Assembly: GCF_008326425.1 (NCBI RefSeq)
Contig: NZ_AP018929.1
Location: forward strand, 1,750,875-1,814,874
Length of the DNA: 64,000 nucleotides
Source of the DNA: Sulfuracidifex tepidarius
GTDB taxonomy: Archaea > Thermoproteota > Thermoprotei_A > Sulfolobales > Sulfolobaceae
Direction: 5' to 3'
Below are positions 25,484 through 36,800 of this stretch, piece by piece. Made by a program: the position numbers and the translations under genes. Position 1 is the stretch's first letter, and each line of letters starts with the position of its first letter. Below the pieces are notes generated by a model. The model saw only the letters and a list, made by a program, of their open reading frames with translations. It did no database searches and was not told where the DNA came from.

Positions 25484-26859
25484 ATGACCTTGAGTACCTC
25501 ATCCTGTTTTGGAAGCCTTACGGGCCTGAATATTTTCCAAGGGTTAAACAGATTGTTAGGGTCAAAGGTCTGTTTTATCCTCTTCATTACAGCTATCTCC
25601 TCCTCGTTGTAGTATATCTCTTCTATTCTTATTTTCTCTATTCCTATTCCGTGTTCGCCTGAAGGTACCCCGCCCATAGTGATTGCGATCTTGGAAATTT
25701 TCTCCCCAACTTTCAGGGCATTTAATAGGGACTCTTTGACGTTAGGATCATAAGGTATTAGAGGGTGTAGATTACCATCTCCTGCATGGAAAACATTTGC
25801 TATGAATACTTTCTCCTCTTTCGAAATCTTCTCTATAGACTCTAGAGCTCTAGGCAGAGCACTGCGTGGAACTGTGCAGTCTAGAGTGATGTATGCAGGT
25901 GATATTGCACCCATGGATGGGAAAGCGCCCTTCCTTGCGTTCCAGAACTGATTTTCCTTTCCTTTCGGGTCGATTACTTTTCCGTTATTAGCCTCAATTG
26001 CAGACTCAGTGACGGCTTTCTCTTCAGTAACTTGGGAAGTTGAACCGTCAAGCTCAACTAGTAGCATAGCACTTACATCTGGTAGGTCTGCTTTGTATCT
26101 ACTCCTTTCTATAGCGTAGATGATGTTCCTATCCATGAGCTCAAGGGCGGACGGAATTATCCCTCTTCTAAAGACCTCGACCACAGCTTTTCCGGCATCA
26201 ATTACTGTATTAAACGTGGCGAAAACCGAGACTCTAGACTCTGGTTTGGGGAACAACTTGAGCCTCGCCTTGACTATTGCACCTAATGTTCCTTCTGCCC
26301 CTATGAATATGGAAGACGGGTTTAGCTGCCCATTGTGAAACAGGAGGTCTTCAACATTTCCGTCAGGGAGTATCGTTTTGACCCCTAGAACACTATTGAA
26401 AGTAGGCCCGTACTTGATAACATGTATTCCCCCTGAGTCATGAGATATGTTTCCTCCGATGGATGAAACGGAATAGCTAGCTGGGTCGGGGGCATAGAAT
26501 AAATGGGGAGGAGCGTTCTTAGTTAACATTATGTTAGCTATCCCCGGGCCTACGATTACTTCGTTACCTCTATACTCTTCTATCCTATTGAGCCTTGAAA
26601 GTCCTACAACTATTTCTCCATCAACCGGGATTGAACCTCCGCTCAGACTGGTTCCCGAACCGCGAAAAATGATCTTCTCCCCGTGTTTTATAATTGACCG
26701 GACTACCCTCACAGTTTCCTCTTCGTTTCCAGGTAAAACTACCATGGAAGGGTTTCCTCTGTAAGCCGTGAACCCATCAATACTGAAGAGAGAAGACTCT
26801 TCTCCAGCCATTACCCATTTATCTCCCACTATCTCCTTCAGCTCCTTCTCTAACGTCAT
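25468..26859 (-). CDS. FAD-linked 2-hydroxyacid oxidase/dehydrogenase (GlcD-like)
   Basis: 463 residues of the vanillyl-alcohol oxidase/GlcD family. The FAD-binding part is IIFRGSGTSLSGGSIPVDGE, APDPASYSVSSIGGNISHDS and IGAEGTLGAIVKARLKLFP. The C-terminal part has FHAGDGNLHPLIPYD and PSGEHGIGIEKI, the substrate-side histidines of D-lactate/glycolate oxidases. Which hydroxyacid is used cannot be told. It forms an operon with the GlcF-like gene and shares a 41-base divergent promoter with a GlcE-like gene. Two exact SegB-like 10-mers lie in this gene. Confidence 0.9.
   Translation of the reverse strand: MTLEKELKEIVGDKWVMAGEESSLFSIDGFTAYRGNPSMVVLPGNEEETVRVVRSIIKHGEKIIFRGSGTSLSGGSIPVDGEIVVGLSRLNRIEEYRGNEVIVGPGIANIMLTKNAPPHLFYAPDPASYSVSSIGGNISHDSGGIHVIKYGPTFNSVLGVKTILPDGNVEDLLFHNGQLNPSSIFIGAEGTLGAIVKARLKLFPKPESRVSVFATFNTVIDAGKAVVEVFRRGIIPSALELMDRNIIYAIERSRYKADLPDVSAMLLVELDGSTSQVTEEKAVTESAIEANNGKVIDPKGKENQFWNARKGAFPSMGAISPAYITLDCTVPRSALPRALESIEKISKEEKVFIANVFHAGDGNLHPLIPYDPNVKESLLNALKVGEKISKIAITMGGVPSGEHGIGIEKIRIEEIYYNEEEIAVMKRIKQTFDPNNLFNPWKIFRPVRLPKQDEVLKVMWEWE
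25878..25887. repeat. SegB-like site (AGTCTAGAGT)
   Basis: Reverse complement of the recurrent 10-mer, within the GlcD-like gene. Confidence 0.5.
26230..26242. repeat. SegB-like site (GACTCTAGACTCT)
   Basis: Thirteen-base match to the extended form also found at 40218-40230, within the GlcD-like gene. Confidence 0.5.
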
Positions 26860-26900
26860 GTATATACTTTTTAAACTCCACTAAACTATTTAAAAATACC
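26860..26900. promoter_or_regulatory. divergent leaderless promoters of the GlcD-like and GlcE-like genes
   Basis: The 41-base gap carries TTTTTAAA at 26868-26875, about 26 bases before the TTG at 26901, and on the minus strand TTTTTAAATAG (about 26888-26898), roughly 30 bases before the ATG at 26859. The two core promoters face each other and overlap. Confidence 0.6.
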
Positions 26901-27776
26901 TTGGTCGAGATAGTAGAGCCAAGAGATTACGACGAAATTAAAGACGTAATTCTCGAAACGTCCAGAGACGAAAAGAAAGTGAAGGTAGTCGGCACTCAGA
27001 GTAACGAGCTCGAAGCAGACAGTGATGTGTTACTTTCACTCAGAAAGATCACGGGGATATTAGATCTCTCTGAGGACGACAACTACGTAAAGGTGAAAGC
27101 CGGCACTCCGTTTCATGAGGTACAGGAATTCTTGAGAAGAAGGGGTTACATGATACCTCATTCATATTGGGGATCTGTGGGTGGTCTGTTCTCGCTGAAT
27201 TTGCCTTCTGTTTTCTCATTTTGGTTCGGCCTTCCCAAGGACATACTGCTGGGCGCAACCATATGCACAGGTCTAGGAGAGGTCGTTAAGTCCGGTGGGG
27301 TAACTACGAAATTCTCCAGCGGTTATAAGATATGGAAAGCCCTTTCCGGATCCATGGGCAAGCTCGGAGTCTTCCTAGATCTCACTATAAAAATCATCAA
27401 GACTCCAGAGGAAATGAGGTTCGTAAAGGTAAAATCTGATGAAGCTTATCCTCTCATGATGTCAAATAAGAGGCCGTGGGGTGTAGCGTGTGGAAACGTA
27501 AGCGGAGAGATTGAGTGTGAAGCACTTTTTGCAGGGTTTAGCAGATCTGTTGAGCAACTTTCCTCAGGCTATGAACCAGGACGTATACAAGAGATTAGAT
27601 CCCCTTTCATAAAGAACACCAGATTAGGAGACGAGCTAAGGATCCTTAATGAAGAGAAGGCCTTAGTCTTTCCTGGCGTTGGGCTTGGAATAGTTGAAAA
27701 GAGGGAAGAAGTTAGACTCACTAAATCTTTCTTGATGCTGAAACGTGCTCTGGATCCCAATTTCGTTCTAGTTTGA
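26901..27776 (+). CDS. FAD-binding (PCMH-type) oxidase subunit, GlcE-like
   Basis: 291 residues from TTG 26901. It contains the N-terminal FAD-binding half of the GlcD/GlcE family: KKVKVVGTQSNELEADSDVL, then VKVKAGTPFHEVQEFLRRRG, SVGGLFSLNLPS, and SSGYKIWKALSGSMGKLGVF. The usual GN-rich loop is altered. It lacks the substrate half of GlcD, like GlcE of glycolate oxidase. The end LKRALDPNFVLV recalls the common terminal DPNNLFNP. With the divergent GlcD/GlcF genes it may form a three-part oxidase, though transcribed apart. Confidence 0.75.
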   Translation: MVEIVEPRDYDEIKDVILETSRDEKKVKVVGTQSNELEADSDVLLSLRKITGILDLSEDDNYVKVKAGTPFHEVQEFLRRRGYMIPHSYWGSVGGLFSLNLPSVFSFWFGLPKDILLGATICTGLGEVVKSGGVTTKFSSGYKIWKALSGSMGKLGVFLDLTIKIIKTPEEMRFVKVKSDEAYPLMMSNKRPWGVACGNVSGEIECEALFAGFSRSVEQLSSGYEPGRIQEIRSPFIKNTRLGDELRILNEEKALVFPGVGLGIVEKREEVRLTKSFLMLKRALDPNFVLV

Positions 27777-28205
27777 ATTGGGTGCTACACTGTAATTATT
27801 TTTTATAATAATCTTATAGAAATATAGAATTAATTTCTAGACTATCTTGGTAAGGTTGGGAAGTGAAAGACCTTAGTTAGAAGAGTCAGAGAGTCCCTCA
27901 TCCAAATATCAATTTAAAGACGCGCTGACGACATACTCATGGAGCGAGCGATTGAGACGTCTAGAAGTGAGGGTTTGTGAATGCTTCTGCTCCATTTATC
28001 AATCCTTGGGACATGTATAAAGACCAGGTTCGGGCGACCCTCAGCTTTAAGCTCACCCTCTATCACCGGCAAATGTAGCAATAAAGCATGAAGCCATATC
28101 AGTTATGTCAGGGTAATTCACGTGAAGGAAATAAGTTTCATTTTTCTTTTTTTTTACCTTACTCTATATATTCTCTATATATTACAAAAAAAAAACAAGA
28201 AAAAT
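27777..28205. other. intergenic region with eroded coding-like DNA
   Basis: 429 bases without an intact gene. Around 27850-28140 the composition is less AT-rich and the minus strand has broken frames, such as AEGRPNLVFIHVPRIDKW and SRRLNRSLHEYVVSASLN, interrupted by stops. It looks like the remains of an unidentified gene. T-rich runs near 28140-28165 fit a terminator region for neither strand clearly. Confidence 0.4.
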
Positions 28206-30996
<2,791 letters not shown>

Positions 30997-31089
30997 ATGT
31001 AAAATAGGTTTTGTGGGAAAATAAATCACGATGGTTTTATACTAGATTTTTTTAAAATAAATTTCAAAAGTTAGGTAGTCTAGAATACG

Positions 31090-31893
31090 TCATGGTAATT
31101 TAGCTATTAGTCCATTTATTATATTCTCTTTTTGTAAATTCTTCTTTGCCTTGAAATCATAATAGATCCTCGCTTTCTCTTCCAGGCTAACAGTATTTCC
31201 ACTGATTACGTCATCTCTTGTTGCCTTGCCTTTTTCAATCTTGAACCTTATGTCATCATTTTCTCGTGTAATAACAAGAGAGTTATCGCTGTAAACGTTC
31301 ATCCCTATCATTGGGAGCATGAGAACTGTCTTGGGGGAGATCCACAATGTAGCTTCTACGTTCTCCTTTGATGAGAGGAGCTTTGTGACTAAGTTAGGTT
31401 CTATAAATATGCTCCTCTTCCTATCGAAATTAATTATTTTCTCATCTTGAAAGGTAACTTTTATGTCGTCCTCCTCTTTTTCCTGCACCCTTTTTTCTAG
31501 CGTAGAATAGCTATCATAATTAAGGAAAGAGAGCCTGAATGTTCCCTCTCTCATCACGGCCCTAGAAGGGATAGCTCCCTTTTCTGTAATTCTGACTTTC
31601 GTGGTGCCTGAGAAAGGAATACCATAGTAAGGAAACCTCAGCATGTTTTGCTCATAGGTTTTTCTCCCATCCTTTTCCAGGACTTTCTCTACGAATTTGT
31701 CTTTACTGTACTTGTATTGCCTGAAGAGATCGGCATATTTGTATTCCATTTCCTTTATTATGTTTTCCATTATCCTTTCGTCTAGGTAAGGGGACACGAC
31801 TAACTCCAAGTCTAATTCCTTGCTTATCTCAACGGCAAAATCCACGGAACTCCTAAGTTCAGGAAATTGAGATAGAATGGAAAGTGAGCTCAT
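31090..31893 (-). CDS. uncharacterised protein
   Basis: 267 residues, not recognised. It is soluble, rich in charged residues and beta-strand-like segments. The N-terminal region LDLELVVSPYLDERIMENII and the middle YYGIPFSGTTKVRITEKGAI and EPNLVTKLLSSKENVEATLW are the most structured parts, and ISPKTVLMLPMIGMNVYSD looks like a buried core. No catalytic motif is visible. The gene ends 94 bases upstream of the ferredoxin oxidoreductase start, so it may or may not share the transcript. An AGTCTAGAAT motif overlaps the region of its stop. Confidence 0.7.
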   Translation of the reverse strand: MSSLSILSQFPELRSSVDFAVEISKELDLELVVSPYLDERIMENIIKEMEYKYADLFRQYKYSKDKFVEKVLEKDGRKTYEQNMLRFPYYGIPFSGTTKVRITEKGAIPSRAVMREGTFRLSFLNYDSYSTLEKRVQEKEEDDIKVTFQDEKIINFDRKRSIFIEPNLVTKLLSSKENVEATLWISPKTVLMLPMIGMNVYSDNSLVITRENDDIRFKIEKGKATRDDVISGNTVSLEEKARIYYDFKAKKNLQKENIINGLIAKLP

Positions 31894-32029
31894 ACATAAA
31901 AGAGAAGGAACTGTATGTTAAATAGTTAATTGATATCAAATCTCTTCTTAGAAGAATTCTGAAAAAAGAGAGGAAAGATTAGTTTAAAAAGTTTTCTACT
32001 TTATTTTCAATTCAGGCTTTACTAGTTTA

Positions 32030-32341
32030 TTACTCTACATCAACTTCTATCCAGCCGTTATTTTCTCTTACGGGTATCGTTTTCAGCCCTAGCTTGTCTT
32101 TGGGCGCATCGGGAGCTACATAGGGCGGTTCCAACATTTTCCCAGTATTTAAATCAAAAACCGCATGATGGCAAGGACACTTAACTGTCATGGAAGCTTT
32201 GTCAAGTTCTCCTAAAATACATCTTGCATGAGAACATACACCGTCCATCCCCATTAATTTCCCGTCTATATTTGCTACAAAAACAACTGAGTTATCTACC
32301 TTTATGGACGCATGACCTGCCTTTTCAAGGGCTTTCGCCAT
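32030..32341 (-). CDS. Rieske-type [2Fe-2S] ferredoxin
   Basis: 103 residues from the ATG at 32341; the frame is open further upstream but a TATA-like CTTTAAAC lies about 25 bases before this ATG, which makes the shorter protein the better choice. The cluster motifs are CSHARC (C36, H38) and CPCHHA (C55, H58), giving the CxH...CxxH pattern, and the typical GKLMGMDGVCSHA and DLNTGKMLEPP flank them. It is soluble, like the Rieske ferredoxins of oxygenases and of Sulfolobus, and carries single electrons. No dedicated partner enzyme lies beside it. Confidence 0.9.
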   Translation of the reverse strand: MAKALEKAGHASIKVDNSVVFVANIDGKLMGMDGVCSHARCILGELDKASMTVKCPCHHAVFDLNTGKMLEPPYVAPDAPKDKLGLKTIPVRENNGWIEVDVE

Positions 32342-32633
32342 GATAGTCCTTTTCCAGACCATGTTTAAAGAGTGAATTATTCGGAGTAAAAATGTTTTTC
32401 TTCTTTGAAAATACCGAGGGGGAGAAAGAGTCCTACATTTATTTGAATACAAAATTTTTCCCCTATTTATAGTATCTGAAACGGCATGTATTTGAATAGC
32501 CTAAAGAAGATAATTTCCTATATTTGTAAATGAAAAGTTATTCTATATAAAATTTCAAACAGCTCTCTAGATCTCCGTGGTTTTAAAATACATTCAAAAG
32601 TGAAAATCATCACGACTTAAAATCCATATAATA

Positions 32634-33350
32634 TTATCTTACATCCTTTACCTTGGGGTCTACGTATTCTTCTAACCTTTGAGACCGTAGTGGCATATAT
32701 CGTAGCGTATCTATGTTTACGACCTTCCATTCTTCTTTGTCCTTCATGTCAGCTAAGATCATAGGTCTCACGATGCCGTTATCGTTCTCTGGAACCATTG
32801 CTATGCTCATTCCAGGATAGTCAGGTAAGGTTAAGTTGTTTGCGTTCACCACTCCTACCCTGTTCTCTAGAGCCCTTATCATCAGGTAAGCTCTCCAGAT
32901 GTCTATTCCCTCTTTTCGTATCTTTGATGGAACTAGTAGTATCTCCATACCCCTTTTGAACAGTTCCCTTACTGACTCAGGGAAGTCTACGTCGTAACAT
33001 ATAGCTATGCCGAGTTTTACTCCGTTATAGTTAGTGAGTATTAACTCCTCCCCTGGAAAAAGCCTTCCTTTCTCATCACCAAAGAGATGTACCTTCTTTG
33101 CTACATCCTTTACGTTTCCATTTCTATCTATGATGGGAGAAATAACAGATACTCCGTCTTCGAAAGCTCCTGGTATTATCATTGCGGTGTACTTCATTGC
33201 CAGCTTCTGGAACTCAGGAAGAGGTACATCATCGAGTGAAGGGACCCACTTTTCGGGTAGAAGCACTACCTCTGCTCCATCGTTCAGAGCCTCCTCTGTC
33301 ATTTGCACTGCGCTTGTCTTGGAGCTTGGCTGAACTATTCCAACCTTCAA
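32634..33350 (-). CDS. carbon-nitrogen hydrolase (nitrilase superfamily)
   Basis: 238 residues with the catalytic triad in place: E33 in VVLLPEKW, a lysine at about 85-86 in DVAKKVHLFG and C118 in LGIAICYDVDFPES. The family hydrolyses amides or nitriles, and small members like this one act on omega-amides or in metabolite repair; the substrate is not visible. The start is TTG 33350, forming a TTGA overlap with the stop of the CBS-HPF gene, so the two genes are likely co-translated. Confidence 0.88.
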   Translation of the reverse strand: MKVGIVQPSSKTSAVQMTEEALNDGAEVVLLPEKWVPSLDDVPLPEFQKLAMKYTAMIIPGAFEDGVSVISPIIDRNGNVKDVAKKVHLFGDEKGRLFPGEELILTNYNGVKLGIAICYDVDFPESVRELFKRGMEILLVPSKIRKEGIDIWRAYLMIRALENRVGVVNANNLTLPDYPGMSIAMVPENDNGIVRPMILADMKDKEEWKVVNIDTLRYMPLRSQRLEEYVDPKVKDVR

Positions 33351-34489
33351 GTTTTTTCTGCCTTGTCTTTCTTATTGTTTTTATCCTCGATCTTCTTTAG
33401 GTTCCTTATTATTCTAGACTCTATTTTCTCGACAGCCCTCTTTACTGCAACTACTGGATCTCTATCGGAGTCTTTAGCTACGAACTCACCTTCCTTGGTC
33501 ACAGCCCTAACTGTGGCCATGTAAACCGATCCCTCTCCTTGTTTTGCACTTTTTTCCTCCTTGAAAGAAACCTTGAACGTTATGATATCTGATATTTTCT
33601 CTAGTTTAGCTAGGTATCTCTCCACTATAGCGTCTATTTCAGCCTTGAGTTCGCTGTTCTTCCTTATTATCATGGGAATTTTAGCGTCTATAGGTATCGA
33701 TAACTGCATGGATTCAGACACTGCATTTATCACGTCTACTCCACTTAATACTCCTACTATTTGCTCTCCTTCCATGATAGGAAGGCCTGATACGTTCTTA
33801 TCTAGCATCTTTTCTAGAGCCCCCTTTAACGATTCGTTAGCTTTAGCGGTAATTACTGGGTATTTCATGATTTCCTTTACACATGTTGCCATTATTCTTT
33901 CTTCCTCTGTCATGATGCTTGATTTCTTTTTATCTATCACTGAGTAGAGGGTATTCACCACGTCTCTTACTGAGACTATTCCAACTAGCTTGTTGTCTTC
34001 AACTACGGGCAGTCTTGATATTTTATCCCTTAGCATTATCCACCTTACCTTGGCTATGCTTTCACTCTGTGATATCACCTTGGGAGGAGAAGACATGTAC
34101 TTCCTGGTCTTCTCGTTATCTGGGACCTTCTTCTGTTCTAGCAAGTACCTTATTATTGACTCCCTAGTTATCTCCCCCTTCAAGTTCCCTTTGTTGTCAA
34201 TTACTGGTATCACTCTGGCTTTGGTCGTGTAGAACTTTCCTATTATTTTAGTGAAATCACTGTTATCTAAAAGGGACACCGTGGGTGACATCACCGATGA
34301 AACTTTAGAGTCTAGACTAACCCTTCTAGAGAGTAGGTCTTTATATGAGAGTAACCCTACGAGCACTTTTCCCTTGACTACCGGGGCAGTCCATGAGTTT
34401 GTTTCTCTCATTTTAGGAATAATTTCAGATAATCGGTCATTAGGCGTAACAGTTAATTTCACTTCCGAGATTAGCTCTCTTGCTGACAT
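33347..34489 (-). CDS. four-CBS-domain protein with C-terminal ribosome hibernation factor-like domain
   Basis: 380 residues from the ATG at 34489 (a GTG at 34498 would add three). Four CBS repeats can be followed at roughly residues 5-60, 65-115, 130-180 and 205-260, each with the IPVID- or LPVVE-type strand and GxxxxxDV end (for example KLVGIVSVRDVVNTL and QIVGVLSGVDVINAV). The last 100 residues, LKAEIDAIVERYLAKLEKIS and DPVVAVKRAVEKIESRI, have the helix-strand pattern of HPF/RaiA proteins that bind the small ribosomal subunit. CBS domains bind adenosine nucleotides, so nucleotide-controlled ribosome dormancy is a reasonable inference. Confidence 0.82.
   Translation of the reverse strand: MSARELISEVKLTVTPNDRLSEIIPKMRETNSWTAPVVKGKVLVGLLSYKDLLSRRVSLDSKVSSVMSPTVSLLDNSDFTKIIGKFYTTKARVIPVIDNKGNLKGEITRESIIRYLLEQKKVPDNEKTRKYMSSPPKVISQSESIAKVRWIMLRDKISRLPVVEDNKLVGIVSVRDVVNTLYSVIDKKKSSIMTEEERIMATCVKEIMKYPVITAKANESLKGALEKMLDKNVSGLPIMEGEQIVGVLSGVDVINAVSESMQLSIPIDAKIPMIIRKNSELKAEIDAIVERYLAKLEKISDIITFKVSFKEEKSAKQGEGSVYMATVRAVTKEGEFVAKDSDRDPVVAVKRAVEKIESRIIRNLKKIEDKNNKKDKAEKT
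34305..34330. repeat. SegB-like perfect palindrome plus second half site
   Basis: TTAGAGTCTAGACTAA at 34305-34320 has the fully symmetric core AGTCTAGACT (34309-34318); a second TCTAGA follows at 34325-34330. It lies in the CBS-HPF coding region, about 10 kb from segAB, and is the closest match to a symmetric SegB site in the window. Confidence 0.55.
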
Positions 34490-34504
34490 TTGAAACACGA
34501 TAAA

Positions 34505-34517
34505 GTATTTTTAAAGC
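34505..34517. promoter_or_regulatory. shared TATA element of divergent HDAC-like and CBS-HPF genes
   Basis: GTATTTTTAAAGC is centred about 23 bases before the ATG at 34534 on the plus strand and about 22 bases before the ATG at 34489 on the minus strand. One AT box may serve both leaderless genes. Confidence 0.55.
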
Positions 34518-34533
34518 CACAATTAAAAGACTA

Positions 34534-35604
34534 ATGAGACCTTTGTTAGCACATAAAACTGTTTTTGTGTGGAGTGACCTTTACTACAACTATTCCTTCC
34601 CTGGAGATCACCCTTTTAAGTCAATAAGGGAAAGCCTGACAAAGAAGTACTTGGAACAGAAAGGACTGTTTCACGAGATAGAACAAGTAGCGCCTGACCC
34701 TGTAAGTGAAGATATGCTTCTGGAAGTTCACTCAAGAGAATATGTAAACCAGATCAAGAGAATGAGTGAACGTGGTCAGGGGATGCTCGACGAGGGAGAT
34801 ACACCAGCATTTAGGGGAATTTTCGAGGCGTCCTTAGTCAGAGTAGCAGGCAACCTGAAAGCACTTAAGGAAATAGAGAGCGGAAATTTCGTTCATGCGG
34901 TTAACATAGGAGGAGGTCTACATCACGCTAAGAGGGACTCCGCAGGAGGCTTCTGCGTCTTCAACGACATAGCTATCTTAGTGAAGGAGGCAGAGAAGAG
35001 ATACCAGCGTGTCGCAATACTTGACATCGATGGTCACCATTTCGACGGCACGCAGTCTCTCCTCTATCAAGATGATAAATCCCTAAAGATCTCCATGCAC
35101 ATGTTCCATCCTAATTTCTTCCCGGGATCTGGGTCTATAAATGAAATAGGGGAAGGTAAAGGGAAAGGGCTAACAGTCAACATTCCACTCCCCCCTGGTA
35201 CTGCTGACGACGCTTACTTGATGGCGTTCAACGAGGTGGCCTACCCTGTCCTAGAAAGGTTTAAGCCAGAAATAATAATCCTTGAAGTGGGGGGAGACTC
35301 TCACTTCGGGGATCCGTTGGTAGAGCTCAAGTTAAGTACCATGGGATACGCGGAGGTAATAAAGAAAGTTCACGAACTAGCTCACCGTCTTTCTGAAGGG
35401 AGGCTAATAATGACTGGAGGAGGAGGGTATAACTACGACGCTACAGCTAGAGTCTGGACTCTAGCAATAGCAGAAATAGCTGGAATCAAAGAGACAGAGC
35501 TAGATTTGCTCCATGACTGCTGTTCTACCGCGTCGACTCCTTTTGTAATTGAGAAGGTAAAGAAAATTGTGGAAAAATTGAAAGAGGTTCATCACATTAG
35601 TTAA
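34534..35604 (+). CDS. histone deacetylase/acetoin utilisation family amidohydrolase
   Basis: 356 residues with the arginase-like deacetylase fold. Zinc and charge-relay residues are seen in [49 protein letters not shown] and [16 protein letters not shown]. Archaeal members may act on acetyl-lysine proteins, acetylpolyamines or other amides; the substrate is not visible. It is divergent from the CBS-HPF gene with a 44-base gap holding one TATA element, and its end overlaps the convergent purT by eight bases. An imperfect 20-base dyad of SegB type lies inside it (35447-35466). Confidence 0.88.
   Translation: MRPLLAHKTVFVWSDLYYNYSFPGDHPFKSIRESLTKKYLEQKGLFHEIEQVAPDPVSEDMLLEVHSREYVNQIKRMSERGQGMLDEGDTPAFRGIFEASLVRVAGNLKALKEIESGNFVHAVNIGGGLHHAKRDSAGGFCVFNDIAILVKEAEKRYQRVAILDIDGHHFDGTQSLLYQDDKSLKISMHMFHPNFFPGSGSINEIGEGKGKGLTVNIPLPPGTADDAYLMAFNEVAYPVLERFKPEIIILEVGGDSHFGDPLVELKLSTMGYAEVIKKVHELAHRLSEGRLIMTGGGGYNYDATARVWTLAIAEIAGIKETELDLLHDCCSTASTPFVIEKVKKIVEKLKEVHHIS
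35447..35466. repeat. imperfect dyad GCTAGAGTC-TG-GACTCTAGC
   Basis: Two 9-base arms that are exact inverted copies around a TG centre, each carrying the GAGTC/GACTC half of the SegB-like motif, inside the HDAC-like gene. Confidence 0.45.
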
Positions 35605-36787
35605 CTACTATTAATGCTGAGGCTTTCCTTACTTTCTCTAAAGCTTCAGTTGGATTATCCCCCGTAGCCAGAACGACCCCCATCCTTCTCTTTGGATATG
35701 TGGACGGCTTACCAAATAGCCTGACTTGAACATTAGGTATCTCTAGAGCCTTGTCAACGTTTTGGAACTTGGGAGCCCATTTTGAGTTCTCGGCCAAGAT
35801 CACGTGTGAAGCCGCAGGAGAGACTAACTTAACGCTGGGCGTGAAAAGCCCTAAGGCACTCCTAACATGGACTTGAAACTCGCTTATGTCTGAGCTAGCT
35901 AATGTGACGAGCCCCGTGTCGTGGGGTCTAGGAGAGACCTCACTGAAGAGCACCCTTTCACCAGTAACTATGATCTCAACACCATAGATTCCCAGACCTC
36001 CGAAGCCCTGCACTGTCTTTTTAGCTATCTCCTTAGCTCTCTCAGCTATTTCCTTCCTTACAGTGTATGGATGCCACGACTCCACGTAATAGTAAGATGG
36101 TCTGCGGTGTTCTATAGGCTCATATTGCCCTATTTCTGCCTTCCCGTCGCTGTTCATTGATCTGTATGTGAGCACCGTCAGTTCAGTGTCGATCTTTACG
36201 AATTCCTCGACTATTACCTTTTTGCCTTTACCTCTGGCGTGAGAAATCGACTCCTGATAGCCTTTTGCAACTTCATCTGGAGATTTTATCAGAACGTGTC
36301 CGTGTCCACTGGAGCTCATCTCGGGTTTCACGAGGCAGGGGAAGCCTACGTCTTTGCACGCTGACATGACCTCGTTCTCGTTTTCAGCGAAGTGAAATGT
36401 CGTCGTGGGTAAACCCAGCTTATTGGAGGCGAAGTCCCTTAATTCCAGTCTGTTCATGCAAGTCTTCACTGCAGTAGCGTTAGGAGCAACTCTAAAGCCG
36501 TCGTCCTCAAGCTCCACTAATGCGTCCGTGTTTATGGCTTCTATCTCAGCTATGACAGCATCGGGGTTTTCTCTCCTTATGATTGCCTTAATTGCATTAG
36601 GATCCATCATGTCAACTACGTATTTCCTGTGGGAAACATGCATAGCTGGCGCGAAGTCATATCTATCTACCACTACTGTTTCGACGCCTAGCCTCTGAGC
36701 TTCTATAACCATCTCTTTGCCTAGCTCTCCTCCTCCTAACCAAAGGAGTTTCTTAGAACCCTCAAATAAAGGTGAACCTATATTCAC
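35597..36787 (-). CDS. purT: formate-dependent phosphoribosylglycinamide formyltransferase (PurT)
   Basis: 396 residues, the standard PurT length, an ATP-grasp enzyme that makes formyl-GAR from formate in purine synthesis. Characteristic parts are [80 protein letters not shown] and [20 protein letters not shown]. The start is GTG 36787. It is followed upstream on the same strand by a PD-(D/E)XK protein whose stop lies 13 bases before it, so they may share a transcript. Confidence 0.93.
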   Translation of the reverse strand: MNIGSPLFEGSKKLLWLGGGELGKEMVIEAQRLGVETVVVDRYDFAPAMHVSHRKYVVDMMDPNAIKAIIRRENPDAVIAEIEAINTDALVELEDDGFRVAPNATAVKTCMNRLELRDFASNKLGLPTTTFHFAENENEVMSACKDVGFPCLVKPEMSSSGHGHVLIKSPDEVAKGYQESISHARGKGKKVIVEEFVKIDTELTVLTYRSMNSDGKAEIGQYEPIEHRRPSYYYVESWHPYTVRKEIAERAKEIAKKTVQGFGGLGIYGVEIIVTGERVLFSEVSPRPHDTGLVTLASSDISEFQVHVRSALGLFTPSVKLVSPAASHVILAENSKWAPKFQNVDKALEIPNVQVRLFGKPSTYPKRRMGVVLATGDNPTEALEKVRKASALIVVN

Positions 36788-36800
36788 GTGTGGACATCAA

